Shown: positions 1-7,785, counted from the stretch's first letter. The stretch: DNA of 10,463 bases from JANLUX01 sp031363705 (GCA_031363705.1 JANLUX010000003.1:1-10463), one strand, 5' to 3'. Translations and numbers: made by a program. The notes: generated by a model from the letters alone, not told the origin.

Positions 1-3000
1 TTTACCGGTGACTGCCGAGGGTTTACGATTAAGAAATTCGGATCTTCATGGATTGGGGTTACCAATGAATTCAATAATGCCACCGTTAAGCAATTTATTT
101 TTCCTGATCAATGCAATGTTCAACCAGTTTCTTTCATTACGGATAGTATTCCACCGGTGATAACATACAGCGTTGGTGGCTGGCATCATATAGAATTGGA
201 AATGTTAAACAATGGCGGGATATCTCTTTTTGCTGATAGTATTTTCATCAATCCTTTTCCAACTCCCTCATTTCAGTTTTCACCAGCATGTCTTGACAGG
301 GCTACGCAGTTCACCAATTTAACCACTATTACAAACGGTAACATTGCCACCTGGAACTGGGATTTTGGTGATGGCAGCAATGATACCTCTGCTAATCCAA
401 TTCATATTTATTCAACTACTGATACTAATGTTGTCACACTGACTGCTATATCAAATGCCGGATGTATTGACAGCGTTAAACAAACACTCACGGTGTATGC
501 AAATCCTGCTGCACAGTTTTTCAGTACAGGAAGTCTTTGTTCAGATTATGGTATTCAGTTTAATGATTCATCAATTGACACTGCAGGAAATATCACAAAC
601 TGGTTTTGGGATTTTGATGATCAGCAATCAGATACTCTACCATCTCCTGTTCACACATTTGATAATGCCGGATTATATAACGTTTCATTAATTGTTACTT
701 CAACTACAGGTTGTGCTGATACAGCAATTAATACTGTCAACATACAGGCATCACCACAATCATCATTTACCATTTTTAATACTTGCATCGGTGATACAGT
801 ATTGTTTGCAAACCAGACTTCTATTGCTGATACAAGCACTTTATCTTATCAATGGAATTTTGGCGATACTGATACAAGCAATCTGGTAAATCCATCTCAT
901 TCATATCCTATTGCTGTGGCTGATTATAATGTTTTATTAATTGCACAATCCACCAATGGATGTTCAGATACATCAGCACAATTAATTCACATAGGTAATA
1001 AACCGCAGACGTGGTTCAGCTTTTCGCCTGATACCGCCTGTGCAGGAAATGCAATGGTGTTTACTGATAGTTCCTTTATTGCAACAGGCGACACCATCAC
1101 AGCCTGGTACTGGGATTTTGGTGATAACACTTATGATTCAATCAGTCAAAACCCGACACATATATTCCAGAACAGCGGTGCATATACAGTTCGGTTAACT
1201 GCACATTCACCTGCATCGTGCGATTCAACAGTTTCACGTACTGTGTTTGTGATTGCAAGTCCACAGGCAAATTTCAGTACAGCTAATGTTTGTTTTGGCA
1301 ACAGCACTCCATTCAATGATTTATCCACAGCACCATCAGGATCTGCCATTGTGAGCTGGCAGTGGAGCTTTGGCGACAGCACATCAAGTCCTTCGCAAAA
1401 CACCTCTCATAATTATACCCAATATGGCACTTACAATGTGTTGCTGCAGGTTGTAAGCAACACTGGTTGTATTGATACATTTTCGCAACAGGTGCAAGTG
1501 TATGAATTGCCACAGGCAAATTTTACAAATAGTACAGGTTGTTCAGGCAACGCAATTTCATTCACTGATCTCACCTTAGTTGCAACTGACAGTATAACGG
1601 GTTGGAGTTGGAATTTTGGAGATACAACTCCAATAAATGCTTCACAAAACCCAACGCATATTTATACTAATGCAAACTCATACAGTGTAAATCTTATTAC
1701 CACAACCAGTCATGGATGCAAGGATACTGCATCAAAAAATATTATTGTTTATCAATCTCCCCAGTTTATAATTAACTACACTCCTACCTGCTTTGGTTCA
1801 CAAACGCAATTTGGTTATACCTTAACAACAGTGACACCATTTTTAAATTTAACCTGGGACTTTGGCGATTCAACCACATCACACTCTCCTGTACCATCAC
1901 CGCATGTGTATGCCAGTATTGATACATTTATTGTAACGCTTACAATCACAGATCTTTCCACAACCTGCACTACTTATGATTCGGTACCTGTGATTGTTAA
2001 ACCAAAGCCCTCAGCAGATTTTACGAGCGTGAATCATTGTACTAACCAAAATGTTGATATGCATGACAGCAGCAGTATTTCTTCAGGCTCCATTGTTAAC
2101 TGGAACTGGACAGTAAATAATAATCCTGTTTCATCACAACAAAACCCCTCCTTGCTAATTGCCGCAGCCGGCAATTATAATGTTCAGTTGCAGGTGACAT
2201 CAGATGCAGGTTGTAAAGATTCCATTAGTCAGTCAATAGATATATATGCTCCACCTGTTCCATTGTTTACAGTAACGCCTCCTTATGGTGCTCCTGGTAA
2301 TACTTCTTCTTTTATCAGTCAAACAGTAAATGGCTTTAGTCTCGTATGGAACTTTGGAGATAATGGTTTAAACGGATCAGATTCTGTCGAAATGTATGCT
2401 TACCAGGATACCGGTGTTTATTATGTTACGCTTATCACTACAAATATTGAAGGTTGTTCAGATACATTAACAAAACCTTATCATGTATTAATTCCGATGC
2501 TTGATATAGCAGTTGTAAATATTACTGCCAAGAGACAAGGGAATTTATTAAATATTATAGCCACCCTGATGAATGCAGGAAATATTGATATTCAAAACAC
2601 AGAAATAAAAGCAACTATAGAAGGGTTTCCGGTGATACACGAATTTCCGCTGATCAATATTCCGGCTGCTAATGTCAGAACTTACACTTTGGCTTCTAAT
2701 ATTGAAGTAAGCAATAATTCACCAGCATATATTTGTATTGAAGCATTGAATCCTAATAATCATCAGGACATGAATAGTTCCAATAACCTGCTTTGCAAAG
2801 AACTGATTAGCGAATTTTCATTGATTAGCATTACTCCCAATCCTGCCTCATCAGATGCGCATATAAATATTAATGTCCCTGCCAAAGGAGTGACAAGCAT
2901 TGTTGTAAATGAAGCGCAGGGAAAGCAGGTTTATAAAAAAGAAGATGTGGTTGTGCAAAAAGGTTTTAATTCAATTTTGATGAATGTGGCATCATGGAGT

Positions 3001-3069
3001 AAAGGAATGTATGCTGTAACAATTAAGTACCAGGATAATTATAAAACACTAAAATTTATACGTGAATAA
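1..3069 (+). CDS. Large multi-PKD surface/secreted protein with T9SS type A sorting domain (5' partial)
   Basis: The frame is open from base 1 to the TAA at 3067-3069, giving 1022 visible residues; the real start lies outside the window. The GTG at 157 is an internal valine codon, because coding continues upstream of it. Residues 1-86 form an unclassified stretch with cysteines in GDCRGF and PDQCNV, possibly the end of a beta-propeller-like or lectin-like domain (inference). Residues 89-831 hold nine PKD-like repeats with WxWDFGD-type motifs. Residues 834-935 resemble a CARDB beta-sandwich. Residues 941-1022 are the T9SS sorting domain. Such proteins cross the outer membrane by T9SS, have the C-terminal domain removed, and are released or anchored to the cell surface; PKD arrays usually act as rigid spacers or in adhesion. 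No catalytic domain is visible, so the activity, if any, would be in the missing N-terminus. It converges on the minus-strand glycan genes. Confidence 0.93.
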   Translation, partial: FTGDCRGFTIKKFGSSWIGVTNEFNNATVKQFIFPDQCNVQPVSFITDSIPPVITYSVGGWHHIELEMLNNGGISLFADSIFINPFPTPSFQFSPACLDRATQFTNLTTITNGNIATWNWDFGDGSNDTSANPIHIYSTTDTNVVTLTAISNAGCIDSVKQTLTVYANPAAQFFSTGSLCSDYGIQFNDSSIDTAGNITNWFWDFDDQQSDTLPSPVHTFDNAGLYNVSLIVTSTTGCADTAINTVNIQASPQSSFTIFNTCIGDTVLFANQTSIADTSTLSYQWNFGDTDTSNLVNPSHSYPIAVADYNVLLIAQSTNGCSDTSAQLIHIGNKPQTWFSFSPDTACAGNAMVFTDSSFIATGDTITAWYWDFGDNTYDSISQNPTHIFQNSGAYTVRLTAHSPASCDSTVSRTVFVIASPQANFSTANVCFGNSTPFNDLSTAPSGSAIVSWQWSFGDSTSSPSQNTSHNYTQYGTYNVLLQVVSNTGCIDTFSQQVQVYELPQANFTNSTGCSGNAISFTDLTLVATDSITGWSWNFGDTTPINASQNPTHIYTNANSYSVNLITTTSHGCKDTASKNIIVYQSPQFIINYTPTCFGSQTQFGYTLTTVTPFLNLTWDFGDSTTSHSPVPSPHVYASIDTFIVTLTITDLSTTCTTYDSVPVIVKPKPSADFTSVNHCTNQNVDMHDSSSISSGSIVNWNWTVNNNPVSSQQNPSLLIAAAGNYNVQLQVTSDAGCKDSISQSIDIYAPPVPLFTVTPPYGAPGNTSSFISQTVNGFSLVWNFGDNGLNGSDSVEMYAYQDTGVYYVTLITTNIEGCSDTLTKPYHVLIPMLDIAVVNITAKRQGNLLNIIATLMNAGNIDIQNTEIKATIEGFPVIHEFPLINIPAANVRTYTLASNIEVSNNSPAYICIEALNPNNHQDMNSSNNLLCKELISEFSLISITPNPASSDAHININVPAKGVTSIVVNEAQGKQVYKKEDVVVQKGFNSILMNVASWSKGMYAVTIKYQDNYKTLKFIRE
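265..2493 (+). repeat. Nine tandem PKD-like repeats (protein-level)
   Basis: Units begin near 265, 502, 751, 1000, 1258, 1507, 1756, 2005 and 2251, each opening with a short motif such as SPQANF or KPSADF. A typical unit has a first cysteine about ten residues in, a W-x-W-x-FGD core, an NPxHxY segment, a Y-x-V-x-L strand and a second cysteine in GCxD. Five of the eight steps between starts are exactly 249 bases (83 residues). Units 1-8 each carry the cysteine pair, which may form a disulfide per domain (inference). Unit 8 has WNWTVNNN in place of the WxFGD core, and unit 9 lacks the first cysteine. At nucleotide level the copies have diverged widely, so this is an old expansion and not a recent DNA repeat. 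Confidence 0.9.
2500..2805 (+). other. CARDB-like beta-sandwich domain within the T9SS protein
   Basis: Between the last PKD unit and the sorting domain lie about 100 residues (834-935 of the visible protein) starting LDIAVVNI. They include a pattern of an alternating hydrophobic strand, then NAGN, then a strand, then a late SSNN turn. This matches the general layout of CARDB domains, where extra-cellular beta-sandwiches often precede sorting signals. The two cysteines (AYICIEA and NLLCKE) could pair. The assignment rests on pattern only and the boundaries are approximate. Confidence 0.5.
2821..3066 (+). other. T9SS type A C-terminal sorting domain
   Basis: The last 82 residues show the hallmarks of the Por secretion-system sorting domain: the opening ITPNPAS block, a strand-rich middle with a GKQVY segment, a GxNxI-type strand (GFNSILMNV), a KGMYAVTI strand and a short basic end (LKFIRE). 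In this family the domain guides the protein through the T9SS translocon and is cleaved by the PorU sortase. It sits exactly at the C-terminus, as required. The encoded protein is therefore predicted to reach the cell surface or medium. Confidence 0.92.
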
Positions 3070-3070
3070 A

Positions 3071-3964
3071 TTATTGGTTGATCAATCTTTTAAAAAGGTG
3101 TTTTATAATTGCCAATACTCTTCTATCAAATATCACTAAAGGGTATTTGAATATTGCTTTTAAAAGATATTTAAGCACACCTTTTTTTCCTGCAAGAACC
3201 AGGTGAAGTGCTATGTAAGTATCAAAATATGATACCATCATTCTACGATATTTCCCATAACACTTTTGCACAGCTTCATCTTCAAAAGCATAACCAATAG
3301 AAAGATATTTCCGTAATTGAAGTTTTAATTCGTTGGTATTGATTACGCTTCTTTCATCATGTACGATTAAAGCTGCAGAAATACGATTATCAAAAACAAT
3401 GGGATAACGGGCAGATAATCTTAACCACAGTTCCCAGTCTTCACTACCTGCCAGGTGACGGTTTTCCCTGAATAAGTTCTCAATTAAAATTTCACGTTTA
3501 ACAAAAACACCCATGCAGCTTAAGGGATTTCCCTTTGCAAGTTTTCTGATAAAATTTTTTTCAAGATGACTAATCTCCATTTTTCTTCCTGAATTATTTT
3601 TTATCTCGTAAGCAACATGCAACCATTCCGGATGATCATTTTTTTTAATTGTTTCATAAGCATTTTGTAAATAATCAGGATACATAACATCATCTGAATC
3701 ACAAAAAGTAACATAGGTTCCAAGCGCATTTTTAATTCCTGAATTTCTGGCTGCACCACGTTCAGTATTTAACTGTTTAAAATAACGTAGTTTAGGATGA
3801 TGTAATCTGTTAACTACTTCTTCTGTATCATCAGTGCTTCCATCGTCAATTACAATTATTTCAAAATCGGCAAATTGTTGTTCGAGTGCTGAAGTAACTG
3901 AACGCGCTATCAGTAATGCTCTGTTATAAGTAGGAATGATAATACTGAAAAACGGATTGTTCAC
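3071..3964 (-). CDS. Family 2 glycosyltransferase (third GT2 of the cluster)
   Basis: The 297-residue protein has the GT-A fold of GT2 enzymes, which transfer a sugar from a nucleotide-sugar to a growing glycan at the inner face of the cytoplasmic membrane. Visible motifs are SIIIPTYNR (residues 7-15), DDGSTDDT (40-47), the nucleotide/metal-binding DSDD (89-92) and the acceptor-side AGSEDWELW with the likely catalytic-base region ED at 175-176. The C-terminal 50 residues are hydrophobic and basic, suggesting peripheral membrane contact. The start is GTG at 3962-3964; an in-frame stop lies five codons upstream, and no ATG in this frame would keep the first beta strand. It begins 8 bases after the synthase gene and is the last gene of the operon, ending one base from the convergent T9SS gene. 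It is a collinear paralogue of the GT2 at 5775-6677. Donor and acceptor cannot be told from sequence. Confidence 0.93.
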   Translation of the reverse strand: MNNPFFSIIIPTYNRALLIARSVTSALEQQFADFEIIVIDDGSTDDTEEVVNRLHHPKLRYFKQLNTERGAARNSGIKNALGTYVTFCDSDDVMYPDYLQNAYETIKKNDHPEWLHVAYEIKNNSGRKMEISHLEKNFIRKLAKGNPLSCMGVFVKREILIENLFRENRHLAGSEDWELWLRLSARYPIVFDNRISAALIVHDERSVINTNELKLQLRKYLSIGYAFEDEAVQKCYGKYRRMMVSYFDTYIALHLVLAGKKGVLKYLLKAIFKYPLVIFDRRVLAIIKHLFKRLINQ

Positions 3965-3972
3965 AGAGAAAA

Positions 3973-5712
3973 TTAATTAATAAGCATTTTATTAACTGCG
4001 GTATTTTTATTCAGCGCATTTGCATCCTGGTTTAAAAGGCGATGCATGCGTGTGCAGATAACAGCCCGGAAAGCAAGCTGGTTAAAGTCACCGCTATATT
4101 TGACAAGATCTTTTCGTATTATCTTTTTCAATTTCCATGGAATGGCAGATTTTACCCATAGGCCCATTGTATTATTTGTTTTGTTTACCAAATCATCATC
4201 CACAAAAAGATGATCCGGAATCCACCTTAAAAATTTTTCTCCGAGTAGTTGCCTCGCTTCCTCACTATTAAGCTCGTTAAGCATTAAGCTCACAATCCGT
4301 GATGACCGGAGTATAGCTCCTTGTTCGGGAATGGATGCTTTACGTGCAAGAGGAACAGATGGAAGTAATTTTGATACAATCTCAGCATATAATTTTTTTT
4401 GAGATCGAAGCTCATCAGGAATAGTATTGCAAAAAGCAATGACATCAGTATGCAAAAACGGGTTGATTACTTCTGCATATGACTGAATAAGATCATGAAG
4501 CGCTGTAAGTACATAAGGCAAACGAAACTGGCGATACAGGCGATCTCTCCATGTTGATAACGATTCATTATCCATGCGAAGATATTCGGCAGGGTAATAT
4601 TGTTCCTCCAGTTCCAGTTCTTTTAGTGGCGGCATATTAGCGTTGTCTTCCATCTTGTGCAGATCAAGAGAAATGCGGACATCCTGCTCCGTTTGTGCAG
4701 GCAGCCATCCGAATACTTCATCTGCCCGGATAATATGCCTTATGCCAGAATCATTTAAATTTTTCCACATACGGAATCCATCCATAAATGTATTAATGTG
4801 ATCGAGCCGTCCTTCGCCCGACTTAAGAAATCTTTCAAATACAGTTTCAAAATCCATCCTAAAGTCGGTGGAATAAAAGCGGTGCGGAACTCCATATTCA
4901 TCTGCCAGAACATCGGCAACGTAAGCATCGGTACCTCGCTCATGCAAAGCTGAAGACAAACCCCAGGTAACTGTGGGAACCAGCATACCGTGCTTCACCA
5001 TGTAATACAAAACTGTGCGGCTGTCATACCCGCCTGATAATGTCAATGCAGTAAAAGGAATTTCTATTTTCATTTCAGAAAAAATATTATCCAGTATTTT
5101 TTCTAATGACAATTTTAATTTTGATTTGCTTTGATGAACCTTAACAAATGATACCGGTGACCGGGATTTTGTTAATTTCCAATTATGCCTGTCAAACTCC
5201 AGTGTGGTGGCTGCTGACACATGTTGTAAACGCTTATCCCATGAATTGCCCGGACCTAAATTACCAGTAGCAAGCATCCATGAAAGAGCCTGCGGATTAT
5301 ATTGAAATGAACCTAGCCAGGCAATAATAGCACGTTGTGAAGTTGAAACAATAAACTGTTCGCTATCGGAATAATACCAGGTGCATCGGCCTGCCACGTT
5401 GTTTACAATTACTTTACAAGTATTGGAATCCGTTTTTATAAATAATGATGCTGATGCAGGAATTTCCGGTAGCTCCCACCAATTATCAGGCAACGGAATA
5501 AAAGTGCCTGTACAAATACTAAACTCATGATACTTTACCTGCTTTCGATCATTAAATAAAAAGAGACAGGTAGAAGCATCCGCTTCAACCTTCACCGATG
5601 GCGTTAAATGGTCAGGAGATAAAATCTCCATCATTTTCTCGGCTTTTAACTTACAGCTCGCTATTCTATCAGGGTCCGCTTTTTTAAACAGTACCAAAAA
5701 TATTTTCGACAT
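3973..5712 (-). CDS. Asparagine-synthase-like protein without the glutaminase cysteine
   Basis: The 579-residue protein has the two-domain plan of asparagine synthase B. The synthetase half is well preserved: PP-loop SGGYDS at 226-231 (ATP-binding, adenylates a carboxylate), ERGTDAYVADVLADEYGV at 258-275, a DEVFGW segment at 331-336 and NPFLHTDVIAFCNTIPDELR at 417-436. The N-terminal half keeps the class-II amidotransferase outline (GRCTWYYSDSEQFIVSTSQRAI at 108-129) but begins MSKIF, so the essential Cys2 nucleophile is missing and glutamine hydrolysis is not expected. Such relatives occur in O-antigen, capsule and exosortase-linked clusters, and also as lasso-peptide cyclases and beta-lactam synthetases. 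Here the glycosyltransferase context favours amidation or amide linkage on a glycan precursor (inference). ATG start at 5710-5712. Its G+C is higher than that of its neighbours. Free asparagine synthesis is unlikely. Confidence 0.85.
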   Translation of the reverse strand: MSKIFLVLFKKADPDRIASCKLKAEKMMEILSPDHLTPSVKVEADASTCLFLFNDRKQVKYHEFSICTGTFIPLPDNWWELPEIPASASLFIKTDSNTCKVIVNNVAGRCTWYYSDSEQFIVSTSQRAIIAWLGSFQYNPQALSWMLATGNLGPGNSWDKRLQHVSAATTLEFDRHNWKLTKSRSPVSFVKVHQSKSKLKLSLEKILDNIFSEMKIEIPFTALTLSGGYDSRTVLYYMVKHGMLVPTVTWGLSSALHERGTDAYVADVLADEYGVPHRFYSTDFRMDFETVFERFLKSGEGRLDHINTFMDGFRMWKNLNDSGIRHIIRADEVFGWLPAQTEQDVRISLDLHKMEDNANMPPLKELELEEQYYPAEYLRMDNESLSTWRDRLYRQFRLPYVLTALHDLIQSYAEVINPFLHTDVIAFCNTIPDELRSQKKLYAEIVSKLLPSVPLARKASIPEQGAILRSSRIVSLMLNELNSEEARQLLGEKFLRWIPDHLFVDDDLVNKTNNTMGLWVKSAIPWKLKKIIRKDLVKYSGDFNQLAFRAVICTRMHRLLNQDANALNKNTAVNKMLIN

Positions 5713-5737
5713 CGTGGAATTAAGAAAGATGCAATCA

Positions 5738-5745
5738 CAATATTA
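5738..5745 (-). promoter_or_regulatory. Possible internal -7 promoter element ahead of the synthase gene
   Basis: The 62-base gap 5713-5774 is the widest inside the glycan block. Read on the minus strand it contains TAATATTG, one base off the Bacteroidota -7 consensus TAnnTTTG, ending 25 bases before the synthase ATG. No good -33 TTG is visible at the expected distance, so this is weak. The rest of the gap shows only a 5-bp AT stem (CTTTT/AAAAG) and nothing else. Confidence 0.2.
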
Positions 5746-5774
5746 GCTATTTGCCTTTTAGTAAAAAGATGTGT

Positions 5775-6677
5775 TTAATTTATTTTTGAGATGAACAAAC
5801 GAAAAACAATCACATAAAATCTTTTGGTAAAAACAATCATTAGCCACGTGGTCAATGCTTTTTTTAAATAGAGAAAAGCTGTATCACGATGGTTGCTTAG
5901 CGCAGCATGCAATGCTATATAAGAATATCTTCTTGCTATGAATTCAGGATAACTTTCAGCCATCCAATTTTTTACATCAGCATTTTCCTCTACACATTTT
6001 AAAAAAAAATGAATCCTGTTCAACAGCTTTTCCAGTTCAGTTTCTTTCATACTCCGTTGTGGATGATCAACAAGAACTGATGTGACCATCCTGTTTTGTA
6101 AAATCGGGTATTGGCTAGCTATTCGTAACCACAACTCATAATCCTCTGTGCCGGCAAGTAAACGTTCTTCTCTGAAAAGATTATTGCTGATTATTTTTTT
6201 CTTTAAAAAAATTCCATTCGGACTGATTACATTATTCTGAATCAATTTCCGGTTCAATAAACCTTTCAAATGTTTGGATGAATACAAAACTGTTCCATCC
6301 TGTTTGCGTATTTCAAAACCCTGGTGAAAAACTTTTATATCATAATTGCTGCTAATGAATTTATTGGCTTCTGATAAATGATTTGGTAATAAATAATCGT
6401 CAGAATCCAGGAAACAGATAAAATCTCCTTTCGCTAATCTGATGCCTGCATTTCTTGCTGCACCTCTTTCACTATTAGCAATACGAGTGTATTTAATTTT
6501 TGAATCTGTGATTGTTTGAATAATATTTTCAGTGTTATCAGTGCTTCCATCATCCACTATAATTAATTCCCAGTTTTGATATTGCTGATTTTGAACAGAA
6601 TGAATTGTACGTTCAATAAATGCTGCCCTGTTATAGCAGGGAAGTATGACAGAGAAATAAATTTCTTCATTGCTCAT
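5775..6677 (-). CDS. Family 2 glycosyltransferase (second GT2)
   Basis: This 300-residue GT-A enzyme has SVILPCYNR (9-17), VDDGSTDNT (41-49), the DSDD metal/nucleotide motif (91-94) and AGTEDYELWLR (175-185), with ED at 178-179 near the expected catalytic base. It should add one sugar to a lipid-linked or similar acceptor in the cytoplasm; a processive enzyme is unlikely because there are no multiple membrane segments and no QxxRW motif. The ATG at 6675-6677 lies inside the end of the upstream GT4 gene, an 11-base overlap (ATGAGCAATGA) that suggests translational coupling. It aligns along its whole length with the GT2 at 3071-3964, including LFREERLLAG versus LFRENRHLAG, YPI and the C-terminal YIALH region. 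The two are therefore paralogues. Confidence 0.93.
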   Translation of the reverse strand: MSNEEIYFSVILPCYNRAAFIERTIHSVQNQQYQNWELIIVDDGSTDNTENIIQTITDSKIKYTRIANSERGAARNAGIRLAKGDFICFLDSDDYLLPNHLSEANKFISSNYDIKVFHQGFEIRKQDGTVLYSSKHLKGLLNRKLIQNNVISPNGIFLKKKIISNNLFREERLLAGTEDYELWLRIASQYPILQNRMVTSVLVDHPQRSMKETELEKLLNRIHFFLKCVEENADVKNWMAESYPEFIARRYSYIALHAALSNHRDTAFLYLKKALTTWLMIVFTKRFYVIVFRLFISKIN

Positions 6678-7785
6678 AAAGCACCTTCATTTTATTCACC
6701 ATCAGTTCAATATCAAACAACTTAGCAACATCCTTTTTTCCATTGGAAATTAAAACATTCTTCAACTTATCATTGCTGAGAATTTCTTCTATTGCATTTG
6801 TTATAGCATCTGCATTTTGATAAGGAACTACAACAGCATTGTGTTGATCGTGGATAAACTCACTGGCGATTCCGGATAAAGTAAATACAGAAGGGATACC
6901 TGCAGCTAAAGCTTCAACATAAACCTGTCCGAATGCTTCACTGTGATCATCAATCGGCACATGTACAAACACATTCATTAAATGATAGAGGGCAGGAGTG
7001 TCTGCTTCAAATACAATTTTATGGTAGCGATCTACTGGAAGCTGCTTTAGTAGATTTTCAATCTCATTTACAAATTCACCTTTTGCATTCGCAAGCAAGA
7101 GAACAGCAGAAGGATATTTTTCCAACAATAATTTAAATGCAGGAATGATATATTGAATTCCTTTCCAATGAGTCCATCTTGAAATAACTCCGATAACGGG
7201 AAAAGAATTATTTAAAGAATATTTTTTGCTGAGCGCATCAATGCGTTCCTGATTTACATTTTCAAAATATTTTAAATCAAAGCCATGATGGACCACAGTG
7301 ATTTTTTCTGCTGGTACTTTTTCTTTATCAATTAAAATTTTTTTTATACCATCACTGATCGCAACAATATGTGTTGATTGCATGTTAATTAAACGATCAT
7401 ACTTTACAGCATGCGGATTATACTGATGATGCTGTGATGCATGATGGCGTGTGTGAATACGTTTGCGGATCCCGCAAATTTTTGCTGCAGCAATTGTAAT
7501 TAAACTTGCATCAAATAAATGAGCGTGCACTAAAGTGATGTTATCACTTATCATCAAACGGCACAACTTAAAAAAACAAATGGGAGCATCAAGTTTATTC
7601 CGGTAACGGAACCAACAAACTTTTACACCTAATGTTTTACAAAATGTTGCCAATGCAGGTTCGAGTGGATTGAGAAACACAATTTCAAAGTCTGAATTTG
7701 TTTTTTTTAATTCACGGAAAAACCATTCGAAAGCAAGGCTCCGGTCAACGAGCGAAATGACAAACAGAATTTTCTCAGTTTTCAA
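6667..7785 (-). CDS. GT4-type (GT-B fold) glycosyltransferase
   Basis: Visible features of a GT-B family 4 retaining transferase (numbering from the TTG start, 372 residues) are the N-terminal strand KILFVISLVDRS, a VHAHLFD segment, a histidine-rich HTRHHASQHH stretch (111-120), VVHHGFD (164-170), the C-domain opening ISRWTHWKG (201-209), and the EAFGQVYVE donor-site motif with glutamates at 283 and 291 (EX7E). It probably uses a nucleotide-sugar donor to extend the same glycan as its neighbours. I place the start at TTG 7783-7785, which gives MKTEKILF and an 11-base overlap with the upstream GT2. A GTG at 7866 would add 27 hydrophobic residues, but these are read out of frame from the upstream gene's C-terminus. 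The 3' end overlaps the next GT2 by 11 bases. Confidence 0.9.
   Translation of the reverse strand: MKTEKILFVISLVDRSLAFEWFFRELKKTNSDFEIVFLNPLEPALATFCKTLGVKVCWFRYRNKLDAPICFFKLCRLMISDNITLVHAHLFDASLITIAAAKICGIRKRIHTRHHASQHHQYNPHAVKYDRLINMQSTHIVAISDGIKKILIDKEKVPAEKITVVHHGFDLKYFENVNQERIDALSKKYSLNNSFPVIGVISRWTHWKGIQYIIPAFKLLLEKYPSAVLLLANAKGEFVNEIENLLKQLPVDRYHKIVFEADTPALYHLMNVFVHVPIDDHSEAFGQVYVEALAAGIPSVFTLSGIASEFIHDQHNAVVVPYQNADAITNAIEEILSNDKLKNVLISNGKKDVAKLFDIELMVNKMKVLYEQ

Noticed and set aside
1146..1519. Minus-strand open frames within the PKD array
   Set aside because: They run antisense to strongly protein-like PKD coding sequence and show no recognisable motif.
265..2493. CRISPR or recent DNA tandem repeat
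   Set aside because: The 249-base period is a protein-domain period; nucleotide identity between units is low and there are no spacer-like unique segments.
157..3069. GTG at 157 as the start of the T9SS protein
   Set aside because: The same frame is open and protein-like back to base 1, so the gene is cut by the window edge.
3071..3115. Bidirectional terminator at the convergent junction
   Set aside because: Only short AT-rich palindromes (TTGATCAA and CTTTTAAAAAG) are present, with no stable GC stem.
3973..5712. Housekeeping asparagine synthase, lasso-peptide cyclase or beta-lactam synthetase
   Set aside because: Cys2 is absent, which argues against glutamine-dependent asparagine synthesis. 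No lasso precursor, leader peptidase or beta-lactam pathway gene is nearby.
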